DNA of 36,556 nt, taken from positions 1 through 36,556 of the forward strand of contig JARKNW010000137.1 in assembly GCA_029976075.1 (NCBI GenBank), in the 5' to 3' direction. This document shows, one piece after another, positions 7,836-15,614 of the stretch (positions are counted from its first letter, which is position 1; the number at the start of each line of letters is the position of its first letter). A program made the translations under genes and the position numbers. The stretch comes from Pleomorphomonas sp. Lineage in GTDB: Bacteria; Pseudomonadota; Alphaproteobacteria; Rhizobiales; Pleomorphomonadaceae. The notes below the pieces were generated by a model. The model worked only from the letters and a program-made list of their open reading frames with translations. It was not told where the DNA came from and ran no database searches.

Positions 7836-8576
7836 TCAGGTCGTCTCGCCGGCCCAACGGTCGTAAACGGCACCGACATCGCCGGAAAAGTAGTCGGGGT
7901 TGAGGTCGCGGATCGGCGCCAGACTAACCCTCAGGCCATCAAGATGCAGGTTCATGGCTGCCATGGCAGCAGCGACGTCGCGATCAGCAATGGCGTCAAT
8001 GATCGCCTCATGCTCGGCGAGAGCCCGTTCCATGCGATGGGGCTGGGGCAAGGTGAGACGACGATAGCGATCAAGCTGCACCTTGATCTGAACGATCATG
8101 GTCCACAAGCCAGGTAGCCGCCCCGCTTCGGCGATAACCCGGTGCATCAGCTCATCAGCCGCGTGGAACCCGTCGATGTCCCCTGTGGCCAACGCTTCCC
8201 GCTGGCGCTCGATGATCGCCCGCAGGCCGGCAATATCCGATCCTCTGGCACTCTCGGCTGCTGCCCGCACAGTCACGGCCTCAAGCGCGGCGCGGGCTAT
8301 GATGATCTCGGGGAGGATTTCCGCAGGAATGCGGGCGACCATGGTCCCGGACTTTGGAACGATCTCAATGAGCTTCTCATCGGCGAGGCGAAGCAACGCC
8401 TCGCGAACCGGCGTCCTGCTGACGCGTGCTTCGAGGGCAATTTCCTTTTCGAATATGACGTCACCCGGGCGACGACGCATGGAGACGATGTCGTCCCGCA
8501 GTCGGCGATGAACGAGTTGCGCAGCGGTTTCACCAACCGGCGAACCGCCGGCTGGCGAACGCCCGGTGTCGCTCAT
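7836..8576 (-). CDS. GntR-family (FadR subfamily, FCD domain) transcriptional regulator
   Basis: Winged helix-turn-helix at the N-terminus (LVHRRLRDDIVSMRRRPGD...SRTPVREALLRLADEKLIEIVPKSGTMV, about residues 21-80) followed by an all-helical FCD ligand domain with likely metal-binding His/Asp positions (FHAADELMHRV; AEHEAI; NLHLDGL). FCD regulators such as UxuR, ExuR and LgoR sense sugar acids. Diverging from the kdg/kdu operon, it is the natural candidate for its repressor, with a keto-deoxy sugar acid as likely inducer. The start is uncertain: ATGs at 8576, 8591, 8603 and 8663 are all in frame and none has a good ribosome site. 8576 (246 residues) is preferred because it gives a normal FadR-type N-terminus. 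A palindrome at 8678-8690 just upstream fits autoregulation. Confidence 0.88.
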   Translation of the reverse strand: MSDTGRSPAGGSPVGETAAQLVHRRLRDDIVSMRRRPGDVIFEKEIALEARVSRTPVREALLRLADEKLIEIVPKSGTMVARIPAEILPEIIIARAALEAVTVRAAAESARGSDIAGLRAIIERQREALATGDIDGFHAADELMHRVIAEAGRLPGLWTMIVQIKVQLDRYRRLTLPQPHRMERALAEHEAIIDAIADRDVAAAMAAMNLHLDGLRVSLAPIRDLNPDYFSGDVGAVYDRWAGETT

Positions 8577-8677
8577 TGTCCATGCCGTCATAGGGAGCCC
8601 CATAAACTGTTCAATTGCCAAACCCGATGCTGCCGCGGATTGGGCCTCGGTCCGAGGCGCCAACGATCAAACTTGTG

Positions 8678-8690
8678 TATATCAGATATA
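8678..8690. promoter_or_regulatory. Candidate GntR operator, TATATC-A-GATATA
   Basis: Perfect 13-bp palindrome immediately upstream of the GntR-family gene. AT-rich palindromes are the normal operators of FadR-type regulators. Probable autoregulation site; inferred from position and symmetry only. Confidence 0.4.
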
Positions 8691-8916
8691 TAAAAAGGAT
8701 CAGAGCGGGTTAGTACCGAGCAGCTGTCCCCATATCCAGCCGAGGACAATACGGATTTCGCTCGAACTCGGGATAGAGCGCGGCAACAGAAAAACCGGCC
8801 CGTCACAAAGTTCAGCCTATGCCGCCACACGAACAGGCAACCAGTGTGGCGCAGTTTCCCTAATTTGTCCAAAAATGCGACCTCAAACGCCACTTGATAT
8901 ATTCGTAGACATATAC

Positions 8917-8937
8917 CTTATATATCTTGTATATAAG
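8917..8937. promoter_or_regulatory. Candidate GntR operator, 8-5-8 inverted repeat
   Basis: CTTATATA (8917-8924) and TATATAAG (8930-8937) are perfect complements around a 5-base centre. It lies in the AT-rich core upstream of kdgK, suggesting an operator for the kdg/kdu operon or the divergent regulator. Confidence 0.4.
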
Positions 8938-9106
8938 TTCGTATATATTCATTCACGCACCTCTTTTCCTAGTTACATATTTCCAGAAGCCGATTCTATT
9001 CTATGTATATGTCGACATTATACTATAATATAGACTTTCGTATAATCCTATTATGCTTTTATTTTACGTGGATTAATGCGTATTGACTTGCAACGGAGAC
9101 GCTCAG

Positions 9107-9178
9107 ATGTTCCAGGGCCAGAAGTTAGATCGAAAGTCCGGTCCGCACCCAGACCGGAAAATGGTGATCGGAGGATGA
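9107..9178 (+). CDS. Possible 23-codon leader reading frame before kdgK
   Basis: ATG at 9107 with GGAG about 9 bases upstream (CGGAGACGCTCAG-ATG). It runs 23 codons and stops with TGA at 9176-9178, one base before the GTG start of kdgK. The kdgK ribosome site (GGAGGA) lies within its last codons, an arrangement typical of translational coupling. The peptide, which starts MFQGQKLDRK, is basic and resembles nothing I know. It may be chance. Confidence 0.3.
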   Translation: MFQGQKLDRKSGPHPDRKMVIGG

Positions 9179-9179
9179 C

Positions 9180-10139
9180 GTGACCCAGGATATCCGCGTG
9201 GCAGCCATCGGCGAGTGCATGGTTGAGCTTCAGGAGCGCCCCGATGGTGGCATCACGCAATCCTTCGGAGGCGATACCTTCAATACGGCAGCCTACATGG
9301 CACGACTTGGCGAGGGGCTCGGAGGCTTCGTCGACTATGTGAGCGCCATAGGCGATGATCCGTTCAGCGATGCCATGGCCGCCTTCTGGCGCCTTCAGGG
9401 TGTCGGCGATCGTCTCGTATTGCGGCGTCCCGGCCGCCGTCCCGGCCTCTATTTCATCAAGACCGATGCCGCCGGCGAGCGTCGCTTCTTCTACTGGCGT
9501 GGCGAAGCGGCCGTCCGCGAAGCCTTCGAAACCGATGGCTCAGACGCAATCCTCGCGGCGCTTGGCGGATACAGCAACATCTATCTTTCCGGCATCAGCC
9601 TCGCGGTGTTGAAGCCCCGAAGCCGCGCACGGCTGATTGCGCGCCTGGAAGAGCTTGCTCGCAGCGGCATCGCCATCGACTTCGATTGCAACTATCGACC
9701 GCTCCTGTGGGAGAGCGTGGAGACCACGCGCGCCGTCTATGAACGCGTCATCGCCTTCGCGAGCCGGCTCATGGTGACGGTGGAAGAACTCGAGGTACTC
9801 GGCATCGAGCCAACGCCCGAGGCCGGCGCGGCTCACTTCGCCGCACAACCGCGCCTGGAGACCGTGATCAAGGACGGCGCCAAGCCGTGCACCCTGATTC
9901 ACGGGGGCAAGGTCGAGACGGTCCCCGCCGTCGCCGTCGACAAGGTGGTCGATACCACTGCCGCCGGCGACAGTTTCTCGGCCGCCTATCTTCTCGGCCG
10001 CAGCCTTGGCCTCGTCCCCGTGGAAGCCGCTCGCCGCGCCCATCTCGTCGCCGGTGCCGTCGTGCAGCATCGGGGCGCCATCATTCCGAAGGACGCCACC
10101 CCTGACGTCTTCGCTTCCGAAATCAACCGACGCCGGTAA
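9180..10139 (+). CDS. kdgK: 2-keto-3-deoxygluconate kinase (PfkB/ribokinase family)
   Basis: Phosphorylates 2-keto-3-deoxygluconate to KDPG using ATP, the step that feeds uronate breakdown into the Entner-Doudoroff aldolase reaction. 319 residues. The N-terminal GECMVEL and substrate-loop FGGDTFNTA (29-37) are typical of KdgK, and the PfkB signature DTTAAGDSF (258-266) holds the catalytic base D264. It starts with GTG at 9180, behind GGAGGA 5 bases away; no ATG in frame fits better. First gene of kdgK-kdgT-yhcH-kduI-kduD, all on the plus strand with short gaps. The KDPG aldolase (eda) is not in the window. Confidence 0.9.
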   Translation: MTQDIRVAAIGECMVELQERPDGGITQSFGGDTFNTAAYMARLGEGLGGFVDYVSAIGDDPFSDAMAAFWRLQGVGDRLVLRRPGRRPGLYFIKTDAAGERRFFYWRGEAAVREAFETDGSDAILAALGGYSNIYLSGISLAVLKPRSRARLIARLEELARSGIAIDFDCNYRPLLWESVETTRAVYERVIAFASRLMVTVEELEVLGIEPTPEAGAAHFAAQPRLETVIKDGAKPCTLIHGGKVETVPAVAVDKVVDTTAAGDSFSAAYLLGRSLGLVPVEAARRAHLVAGAVVQHRGAIIPKDATPDVFASEINRRR

Positions 10140-10187
10140 CCGCCGCCGTCCACGTTACTCGCATTCACGCTGGAAAGGGCTGGACCC

Positions 10188-11174
10188 ATGAACATCAAGA
10201 AGACGATCGACAAAATCCCTGGCGGCCTGATGCTGGTGCCGCTGATCCTTGGCGCACTCTGCAAGACCTTCTATCCGGAAGCCGGCAAGTATTTCGGCTC
10301 GTTCACCAATGGCCTGATCTCCGGCACGGTACCGATCCTCGCCGTCTGGTTCTTCTGCATGGGCGCCACCATCGACCTCAGGGCCACCGGCACAGTGCTG
10401 CGCAAGTCGGGCAACCTCGTCATCGTCAAGACGCTGGTCGCCTGGGTCTCCACCTATGCCGCCGCCCAAATCCTGCCGATCGAGGGCGTACAGGCCGGCC
10501 TGTTCGCCGGCTTCTCGGCACTCGCCATCTGCGCGGCGATGGACATGACCAACGGCGGTCTCTATGCGGCCGTGATGCAGCAGTATGGCTCCAAGGAAGA
10601 AGCTGGCGCCTTCGTCCTGATGTCCATCGAATCCGGTCCGCTGGTGTCGATGTTCATCCTCGGCGCCGCCGGCGTTGCCACCTTCGAACCGCATCTGTTC
10701 GTCGGTGCGGTGCTGCCCTTCCTGATCGGCTTCCTGCTCGGCAACCTCGACAAGGACCTGAAGGAGTTCTTCGGCAAGTGCGTGCACACGCTGATCCCGT
10801 TCTTCGGCTTCGCCCTCGGCAACGGCATCGACCTGCATGTCATCGCCCAGACCGGTCTCGGCGGCATCCTGCTCGGCATCCTGGTGATCTTCATCACTGG
10901 CATTCCGTTGATGCTGGCCGATAAGGTGATCGGCGGGGGCAACGGTACCGCCGGTCTTGCGGCCTCCTCGACAGCCGGTGCCGCCGTCGCCAACCCGATG
11001 ATCATCGCTGAGATGGTGCCCGCCTTCAAACCGGCCGCCGCCACGGCAACCTCCCTGGTCGCCGCCGCCTGCCTCACCACAGCGATTCTGGTGCCGATTT
11101 TGACCGGTATGTGGGCCAAGCGTATCAAGGGCCACACCCCCGCTCCGGCTGAAAAGCTGCAAGCGGCCGAGTAA
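10188..11174 (+). CDS. kdgT: 2-keto-3-deoxygluconate permease, KdgT family
   Basis: Inner-membrane proton symporter that imports 2-keto-3-deoxygluconate. 328 residues, near the family length, with about ten hydrophobic segments through the protein. The N-terminal [30 protein letters not shown] and the [22 protein letters not shown] block are characteristic of KdgT. ATG at 10188, 48 bp after kdgK and 51 bp before the yhcH-like gene. With kdgK next to it the substrate assignment is strong. Regulation is most likely by the divergent GntR-type protein. Confidence 0.92.
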   Translation: MNIKKTIDKIPGGLMLVPLILGALCKTFYPEAGKYFGSFTNGLISGTVPILAVWFFCMGATIDLRATGTVLRKSGNLVIVKTLVAWVSTYAAAQILPIEGVQAGLFAGFSALAICAAMDMTNGGLYAAVMQQYGSKEEAGAFVLMSIESGPLVSMFILGAAGVATFEPHLFVGAVLPFLIGFLLGNLDKDLKEFFGKCVHTLIPFFGFALGNGIDLHVIAQTGLGGILLGILVIFITGIPLMLADKVIGGGNGTAGLAASSTAGAAVANPMIIAEMVPAFKPAAATATSLVAAACLTTAILVPILTGMWAKRIKGHTPAPAEKLQAAE

Positions 11175-11225
11175 TCGCGAAGGGGCCGGCACGCCGGCCC
11201 CATACCGAATATCAGGAGAAAGCCG

Positions 11226-11687
11226 ATGTACCTCAGCCATATTGCCACTCTCGACCGCGACGCCGCCAACCTGCCGGAGAACATCCGGCGTGGCCTGCGA
11301 TTTCTCGCCGGGACCGATATTGCTGCGTTGCCCGCCGGCCGCGTCGATATCGACGGCGATCGCATGTTCGCGCTGATTCAGGATTACGAAACGGCACCGA
11401 AGGCCGACAAGCGCCCTGAGTCGCACGCTCGCTACATCGACATCCAGTACATGGCGAGCGGTCGTGAAATGATCGGCTACGCACCGCTCGCCGGTGGCAA
11501 TCCGGTAGCCGAAGACTTGCTTGCCGACCGTGACATCCAGTTCTTTTCAACGGTGACCGACGAGACGGATCTCGTGCTCGGCGCCGGTGCCTATGCCGTC
11601 TTCTATCCCACCGACATCCATCGTCCCGGCTGTGTCGCCGGGGTAGCAGCCAAGGTGAGGAAAGTCGTGGTCAAGATCCTGGCCTGA
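11226..11687 (+). CDS. YhcH/YjgK/YiaL family (DUF386) protein
   Basis: 153-residue cupin-like protein of the YhcH/YjgK/YiaL group. Recognisable features are the AGRVDIDGDRMFALIQDYETAP segment, the ARYIDIQYMASGREMIGYAPL core and the C-terminal FYPTDIHRPG with a likely metal-binding histidine. Members lie in operons for sialic acid, 2,3-diketo-L-gulonate and uronate use; their reaction is not firmly known, with sugar-acid anomerase or isomerase activity suggested. The gene sits between the permease and kduI with 51- and 27-bp gaps, so it is part of the same operon. Here it may speed interconversion of cyclic and linear keto-uronate forms, which is inference. Confidence 0.85.
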   Translation: MYLSHIATLDRDAANLPENIRRGLRFLAGTDIAALPAGRVDIDGDRMFALIQDYETAPKADKRPESHARYIDIQYMASGREMIGYAPLAGGNPVAEDLLADRDIQFFSTVTDETDLVLGAGAYAVFYPTDIHRPGCVAGVAAKVRKVVVKILA

Positions 11688-11714
11688 CATCCCCCGTCAA
11701 TATTGGAGACAACA

Positions 11715-12557
11715 ATGGATATTCGCTATTCCGCCAATCAGAAGGACTTCAAGCGCTATACAACCGAGGAGATGCGCGCCGAGTTCCTGATCGAAAACCT
11801 CTACGTCGACGATCAGGTGGTCGCCGTCTATTCCCATGTCGACCGCATGGTGACGTTCGGCTGCAAGCCGGTAAAGGGGGCGGTGCCGCTCGACAAGGGC
11901 ATCGACTGCATGAAGAATTTCGGGACGTCCTATATTCTGGAGCGTCGCGAGATCGGCATCTTCAACATCGGCGGCGCCGGCTCGATCGAGGCGGATGGCG
12001 AGACTTTCCACCTTGGTTTCCAGGACTGCCTCTACATCACCAAGGGCACCAAGTCTGTCGTCTTCAAGAGTGACGATGCCAAGGCGCCCGCCAAGTTCTA
12101 CATGGTCTCCGCCCCGGCCCATAAGGCATGCAAGACCACCTTCCTGTCGATGGCGGATGCCAAGAAGAAGCCGCTTGGCGACGAGGCGACTTCCAACAAG
12201 CGCGTCATCAACCAGTTCATCCACCCCGACGTGTTGGAAACCTGCCAGCTCTCCATGGGTCTCACCCAGCTGGCGCCCGGCAGCGTCTGGAACACCATGC
12301 CCGCCCACACCCACGAGCGGCGCATGGAAATCTACACGTACTTCAACATCCCGCAGGGACAGGCCGTCTTCCACATGATGGGCGAAGGCAACCAGACCCG
12401 CCACATCCTGGTGCAGAACGAACAGGCGGTGATCTCTCCGTCCTGGTCCATCCACGCGGGCTGCGGCACATCGGCCTACACTTTCATCTGGGCGATGGGT
12501 GGTGAGAACCAGACCTTCGACGACATGGATCACATCGCCATCAGCGACCTGCGCTAA
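11715..12557 (+). CDS. kduI: 5-keto-4-deoxyuronate isomerase, KduI
   Basis: Converts 5-keto-4-deoxyuronate (4-deoxy-L-threo-5-hexosulose uronate), the product of pectin or glycosaminoglycan lyases, to 2,5-diketo-3-deoxygluconate. 280 residues, family length. The zinc ligands of the cupin fold are H198, H200 and E205 (AHTHERRMEIYTYF) and H247 (SIHAGCG), matching E. coli H196, H198, E203 and H245. An upstream in-frame TTG at 11703 exists, but the ATG at 11715 (MDIRYSANQKD) has GGAGA 6 bases upstream and the family N-terminus. It is followed after 20 bp by the reductase gene that takes the next step. Confidence 0.96.
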   Translation: MDIRYSANQKDFKRYTTEEMRAEFLIENLYVDDQVVAVYSHVDRMVTFGCKPVKGAVPLDKGIDCMKNFGTSYILERREIGIFNIGGAGSIEADGETFHLGFQDCLYITKGTKSVVFKSDDAKAPAKFYMVSAPAHKACKTTFLSMADAKKKPLGDEATSNKRVINQFIHPDVLETCQLSMGLTQLAPGSVWNTMPAHTHERRMEIYTYFNIPQGQAVFHMMGEGNQTRHILVQNEQAVISPSWSIHAGCGTSAYTFIWAMGGENQTFDDMDHIAISDLR

Positions 12558-12577
12558 GCGGGCAAGGACGGACTACA

Positions 12578-13363
12578 ATGACCTATCCGAACGCATTCTC
12601 GCTCGAAGGCAAGGTAGCGCTGGTCACCGGCGCTTCCTATGGCATCGGCTTCGCGCTCGCCAGCGCACTGGCCGAGGCCGGCGCCACCATCGCCTTCAAC
12701 GACATCAACGAGGAGTTCCTCGCCAAGGGCCTTGCCGCCTACAAGGCGGCCGGCATCGACGCGCGCGGCTACATCGCCGACGTCACCGACGAGGCGGCCG
12801 TACAGAAGCTGGTGGCCGATATCGAAAAGGATCTCGGCACGATCGACATCCTGGTCAACAATGCCGGCATCATCAAGCGCATCCCCATGCACGAGATGGA
12901 CGTCAAGGACTTCCGCCAGGTGATCGACATCGACCTGACGGCGCCGTTCATCGTCGCCAAGGCGGTGATCCCCAGCATGATGAAGAAGGGCAGCGGCAAG
13001 ATCATCAACATCTGCTCGATGATGTCCGAGCTCGGCCGCGAGACGGTGTCGGCCTACGCGGCTGCCAAGGGCGGCCTCAAGATGCTGACCCGCAACATCG
13101 CCTCCGAATACGGCGCCTTCAACATCCAGTGCAACGGCATCGGGCCCGGCTACGTCGAGACGCCGCAGACCGCACCGCTACGTGCGCCCGGGCACCCCTT
13201 CGATGCCTTCATCCGGGCGAAGACGCCAGCCGGCCGTTGGGGTACCACGGACGACCTCAAGGGGCCGGCAGTGTTCCTCGCCTCATCGGCATCGAATTTC
13301 GTCAACGGGCACGTGCTCTATGTCGACGGCGGCATCCTCGCCTACATCGGCAAGCAGCCCTGA
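12578..13363 (+). CDS. kduD: SDR-family dehydrogenase, KduD / gluconate 5-dehydrogenase type
   Basis: NAD(P)H-dependent short-chain dehydrogenase, 261 residues. The coenzyme loop TGASYGIG is at 17-24, NNAG at 94-97 and catalytic S147, Y160, K164 (YAAAK). In this operon it should reduce 2,5-diketo-3-deoxygluconate to 2-keto-3-deoxygluconate, the substrate of KdgK. The sequence itself (NAGIIKRIPMHEM, ICSMMSELGRETVSAYAAAKGGLKMLTRNIASEYG, C-terminal GGILAYIGKQP) resembles proteins annotated as gluconate 5-dehydrogenase more than E. coli KduD, so the substrate comes from context. ATG 12578 follows kduI by 20 bp. Last gene of the operon; a hairpin follows. Confidence 0.85.
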   Translation: MTYPNAFSLEGKVALVTGASYGIGFALASALAEAGATIAFNDINEEFLAKGLAAYKAAGIDARGYIADVTDEAAVQKLVADIEKDLGTIDILVNNAGIIKRIPMHEMDVKDFRQVIDIDLTAPFIVAKAVIPSMMKKGSGKIINICSMMSELGRETVSAYAAAKGGLKMLTRNIASEYGAFNIQCNGIGPGYVETPQTAPLRAPGHPFDAFIRAKTPAGRWGTTDDLKGPAVFLASSASNFVNGHVLYVDGGILAYIGKQP

Positions 13364-13387
13364 CCAACATCAGTTGATCAAGACGGA

Positions 13388-13419
13388 ACGGCCGTGCCCC
13401 CCTTGAAGGGCGCGGCCGT
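13388..13419 (+). terminator. Probable terminator of the kdg/kdu operon
   Basis: Stem ACGGCCG (13388-13394) / CGGCCGT (13413-13419) with an inner GCCC/GGGC pairing, about 25 bases past the kduD stop. The following bases, CTCGCTTGTTG, are only weakly T-rich, so efficiency is uncertain. Confidence 0.55.
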
Positions 13420-13480
13420 CTCGCTTGTTGTCGAATGTCTGCTTTCGCTTGCGGTGGGTAGTGCCTATCCTGCCGTCACC

Positions 13481-14314
13481 ATGTACGAAATTCTGGCCGA
13501 CTTTCTCTCCCGCCCCGCTCCGTTCTCCGTTTTGACCACCGAACTGTTGTGGACCGATCCGCATATCGCGGGCGAGATGCTGCGTTTCCATCTCAACGAG
13601 AGCAGCGACCTCGCATCCCGGCGCGCAGCCACGATCGATGCCTTCGTCGACTGGCTGGACCGACGCGTTCCACTTGCTGGCCGTACCATCATGGATCTTG
13701 GCTGTGGGCCGGGGCTCTACACCGCCCGCTACGCCAGGCGAGGCGGCCTCGTCACGGGGCTCGACTTCTCCAGCAACTCCTTGGCCTACGCCCGCAAGAC
13801 CGCAGAGGTTGCCAACCTGGCCATCGACTACCGAAGGGCCGACTACCTCAAGGACGCGTTCCCCGGCGATCAGGACCTCGTCACCATGATCTATGGCGAT
13901 TATTGCGCCATGGCTCCGGACAACCGCCGCCTCGTCCTCGACAAGGTCAGGTCGTCGCTGAAGCCGGGGGGCATTTTCCTGTTCGACGTCTTCTCGACGG
14001 GCATGTTCGACGCCCTGCGCGAAGAGACGACTTTCGGCTCTCGCCTCATGGACGGCTTCTGGGCAAGCGGGGACTATGTCGGCTTCAAGACGACACTGCT
14101 TTACCCCAAGGACAGCATCGGCCTCGATCGCTATCTGGTAGTGGCACCGGACCGCACCTTCCAAGTCTACAACTGGATGCAGTACTACACGCCCGACGCC
14201 ATCACCGAAGAAGTCTTGTCCGCCGGCTTTTCAACCGTGGAGATCGTCGACTTCGTGACCGGCGAGACCTGGCCGGGCGATGCCACCGCCTTCGCGGTCA
14301 TCGCCCAGCCTTGA
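13481..14314 (+). CDS. Class I SAM-dependent methyltransferase
   Basis: 277 residues from the ATG at 13481 (MYEILADFLSRP). An upstream in-frame start at 13394 would place the N-terminus inside the operon hairpin and is unlikely. SAM-binding motif I is IMDLGCGPGLYTARYARRG (about residues 68-86), followed by the acidic GLDFS loop, then YRRADYL and a post-motif LKPGGIFLFDVFS. The N-terminal segment (ELLWTDPHIAGEMLRFHLN) is common to a family of uncharacterised small-molecule methyltransferases. The substrate is unknown. It converges on alr, with only 4 bp between stop codons. No operon partner is evident. Confidence 0.8.
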   Translation: MYEILADFLSRPAPFSVLTTELLWTDPHIAGEMLRFHLNESSDLASRRAATIDAFVDWLDRRVPLAGRTIMDLGCGPGLYTARYARRGGLVTGLDFSSNSLAYARKTAEVANLAIDYRRADYLKDAFPGDQDLVTMIYGDYCAMAPDNRRLVLDKVRSSLKPGGIFLFDVFSTGMFDALREETTFGSRLMDGFWASGDYVGFKTTLLYPKDSIGLDRYLVVAPDRTFQVYNWMQYYTPDAITEEVLSAGFSTVEIVDFVTGETWPGDATAFAVIAQP

Positions 14315-14318
14315 GATA

Positions 14319-15425
14319 CTATCGATAGACGCGGTGATAGCGCTTGCCGATCGAAGTCAGCACTTCATAACCGATGGTGCCGGCTGCCCGCGCCACATCA
14401 TCAGCGCTCTGATGTGGACCGATCAGTTCCAGAAGATCCCCTTCAGCGAGCGCTTCCTTGGGCAGCGCAGTCACGTCCACCGAGAAGCTGTCCATCGAGA
14501 CACGGCCAACCGAAGGCAAGCGAGTATCTCCGAAATAAGCCGCGCCGGCACCATTGGACAGGCGCCGCCACCAACCGTCGGCGTACCCCGTCGCCAGCGT
14601 GGCGAGGCGGGTCGTCCGGCTGGTGCGAAACGTATAGCCATAGCCCACCGAGCTGCCTGCCTCGATTTCCCGGAGTTGAGCGACGCGTACCCGTAGATCG
14701 ACCACGGGCTTGATGCCCTCGGCGAGCGGGCTGGTCTCGATGCCATAGAGCGAAGCGCCGGGTCGGCAGACATCGAAATGATAGTCCGCGCCGAGGAAGA
14801 TGCCGCTCGAAGCGGCGAGCGAGCCGGAAAGCCCCGGCAGCCGCTGGCGAGCGGCACGGAAGGCGGCGAGCTGTTCGCCACTCGCCGGCTTGTCCGGCTC
14901 ATCGGCACAGGCGAGATGGCTCATGATGAGGCACGCCCCCGTGGCGGCGAGAAGGCCGGGATCCGCAGCGAGCATCTGTTGTTCGGTAACGTCAAGGCCA
15001 AGCCGCGACATGCCCGTATCGACCTGGATCACCGAAGGTCGACTGCCGCGCCGGGCGTCGGCCCAGGCTCGACATTGAGCAAGCGAGTTCAACACTGGCA
15101 GAATACCCTCGCCATAGGCGTGGGCCGTATCGGGAAGCAGGCCGTTCAGCACATAGATCGTGGCGTCAAGCGGCAGAAGTGGCCGGAGGGCATCGGCCTC
15201 CGATAGGGCAACTACGAAGAAATCGCGGCATCCGGCTTCGTAGAGCGGCCGGACAAGCCGTGCAGCGCCAAGCCCATAGGAGTCGGCCTTGACGACGGCG
15301 GCCGAACGGGCCGGCGCAACACGAGCAGCAAGGGCTCGCCAGTTGGCCACGACAGCCTCGACGCTGATCGTCAGGATGCCCCCGGCCGCCGCAGCAGAAT
15401 CGCTCCCCAAAGCCGACACTTTCAC
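14319..15425 (-). CDS. alr: Alanine racemase (PLP-dependent)
   Basis: Makes D-alanine for peptidoglycan. 368 residues, normal length. The PLP lysine is K46 in VVKADSYGLGA, the opposing catalytic tyrosine is Y262 in SVGYGYTF, and the ATGYADGW and VGRVSMDSFSVDV blocks are intact. The ATG at 15425 is the first in the frame; a slightly later start near the LTISVEAVVANW strand cannot be excluded. The single gene is divergent from cpaB across a 189-bp spacer. Whether it is the biosynthetic (alr) or catabolic (dadX) copy cannot be told; no dadA neighbour is present. Confidence 0.93.
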   Translation of the reverse strand: MKVSALGSDSAAAAGGILTISVEAVVANWRALAARVAPARSAAVVKADSYGLGAARLVRPLYEAGCRDFFVVALSEADALRPLLPLDATIYVLNGLLPDTAHAYGEGILPVLNSLAQCRAWADARRGSRPSVIQVDTGMSRLGLDVTEQQMLAADPGLLAATGACLIMSHLACADEPDKPASGEQLAAFRAARQRLPGLSGSLAASSGIFLGADYHFDVCRPGASLYGIETSPLAEGIKPVVDLRVRVAQLREIEAGSSVGYGYTFRTSRTTRLATLATGYADGWWRRLSNGAGAAYFGDTRLPSVGRVSMDSFSVDVTALPKEALAEGDLLELIGPHQSADDVARAAGTIGYEVLTSIGKRYHRVYR

Positions 15426-15614
15426 CTCCGCTCATCACCGAACACTACATAACGGCTTAGTCCGCCTTCCACCCCGCCGCAAGCGGGGTTGGCGCGGAAC
15501 CGGCATCCGCACGGTTAACAAAATGCTGAAATCACTGCAGAAAAGCCACGAGCCGATTGAACCGGCCTTTATCATGAAGCTGCTAGTGTGCTCGTACCCG
15601 GAGAACCTGTGTCG

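Larger units (their letters stand above)
8664..9179. other. AT-rich control region between the GntR gene and kdgK
   Basis: About 516 bp with no ordinary gene. The part from about 8880 to 9080 is strikingly AT-rich against its GC-rich surroundings and full of TATA-type palindromes. Two TATAAT hexamers (9024-9029, 9041-9046) could be -10 elements for the plus-strand operon; no good -35 partner is obvious. A 23-codon reading frame lies at its right end (9107-9178). Confidence 0.6.

Noticed and set aside
8880..9080. AT-rich island as a mobile element or attachment site
   Set aside because: No transposase, integrase, tRNA end or direct repeats were seen; palindromes suggest operators instead.
10155..11426. 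Minus-strand open frame (423 codons) opposite kdgT
   Set aside because: Shadow of the KdgT frame in GC-rich codons; His/Gln/Glu/Asp-rich nonsense composition.
12499..13377. Second plus-strand frame over kduD
   Set aside because: The kduD frame has all SDR motifs; this frame is rich in Arg/His/Gly and has none.
13371..13381. TTGATCAA sequences (13374, 24276, 26992) as FixK/FNR boxes
   Set aside because: They lack the 4-base spacer between half-sites; only 27013-27026 is a true match.
15426..15614. CtrA-type site upstream of cpaB
   Set aside because: GGTTAAC is present near 15511, but the second half-site at the right distance (TTAA-N7-TTAAC) is not.
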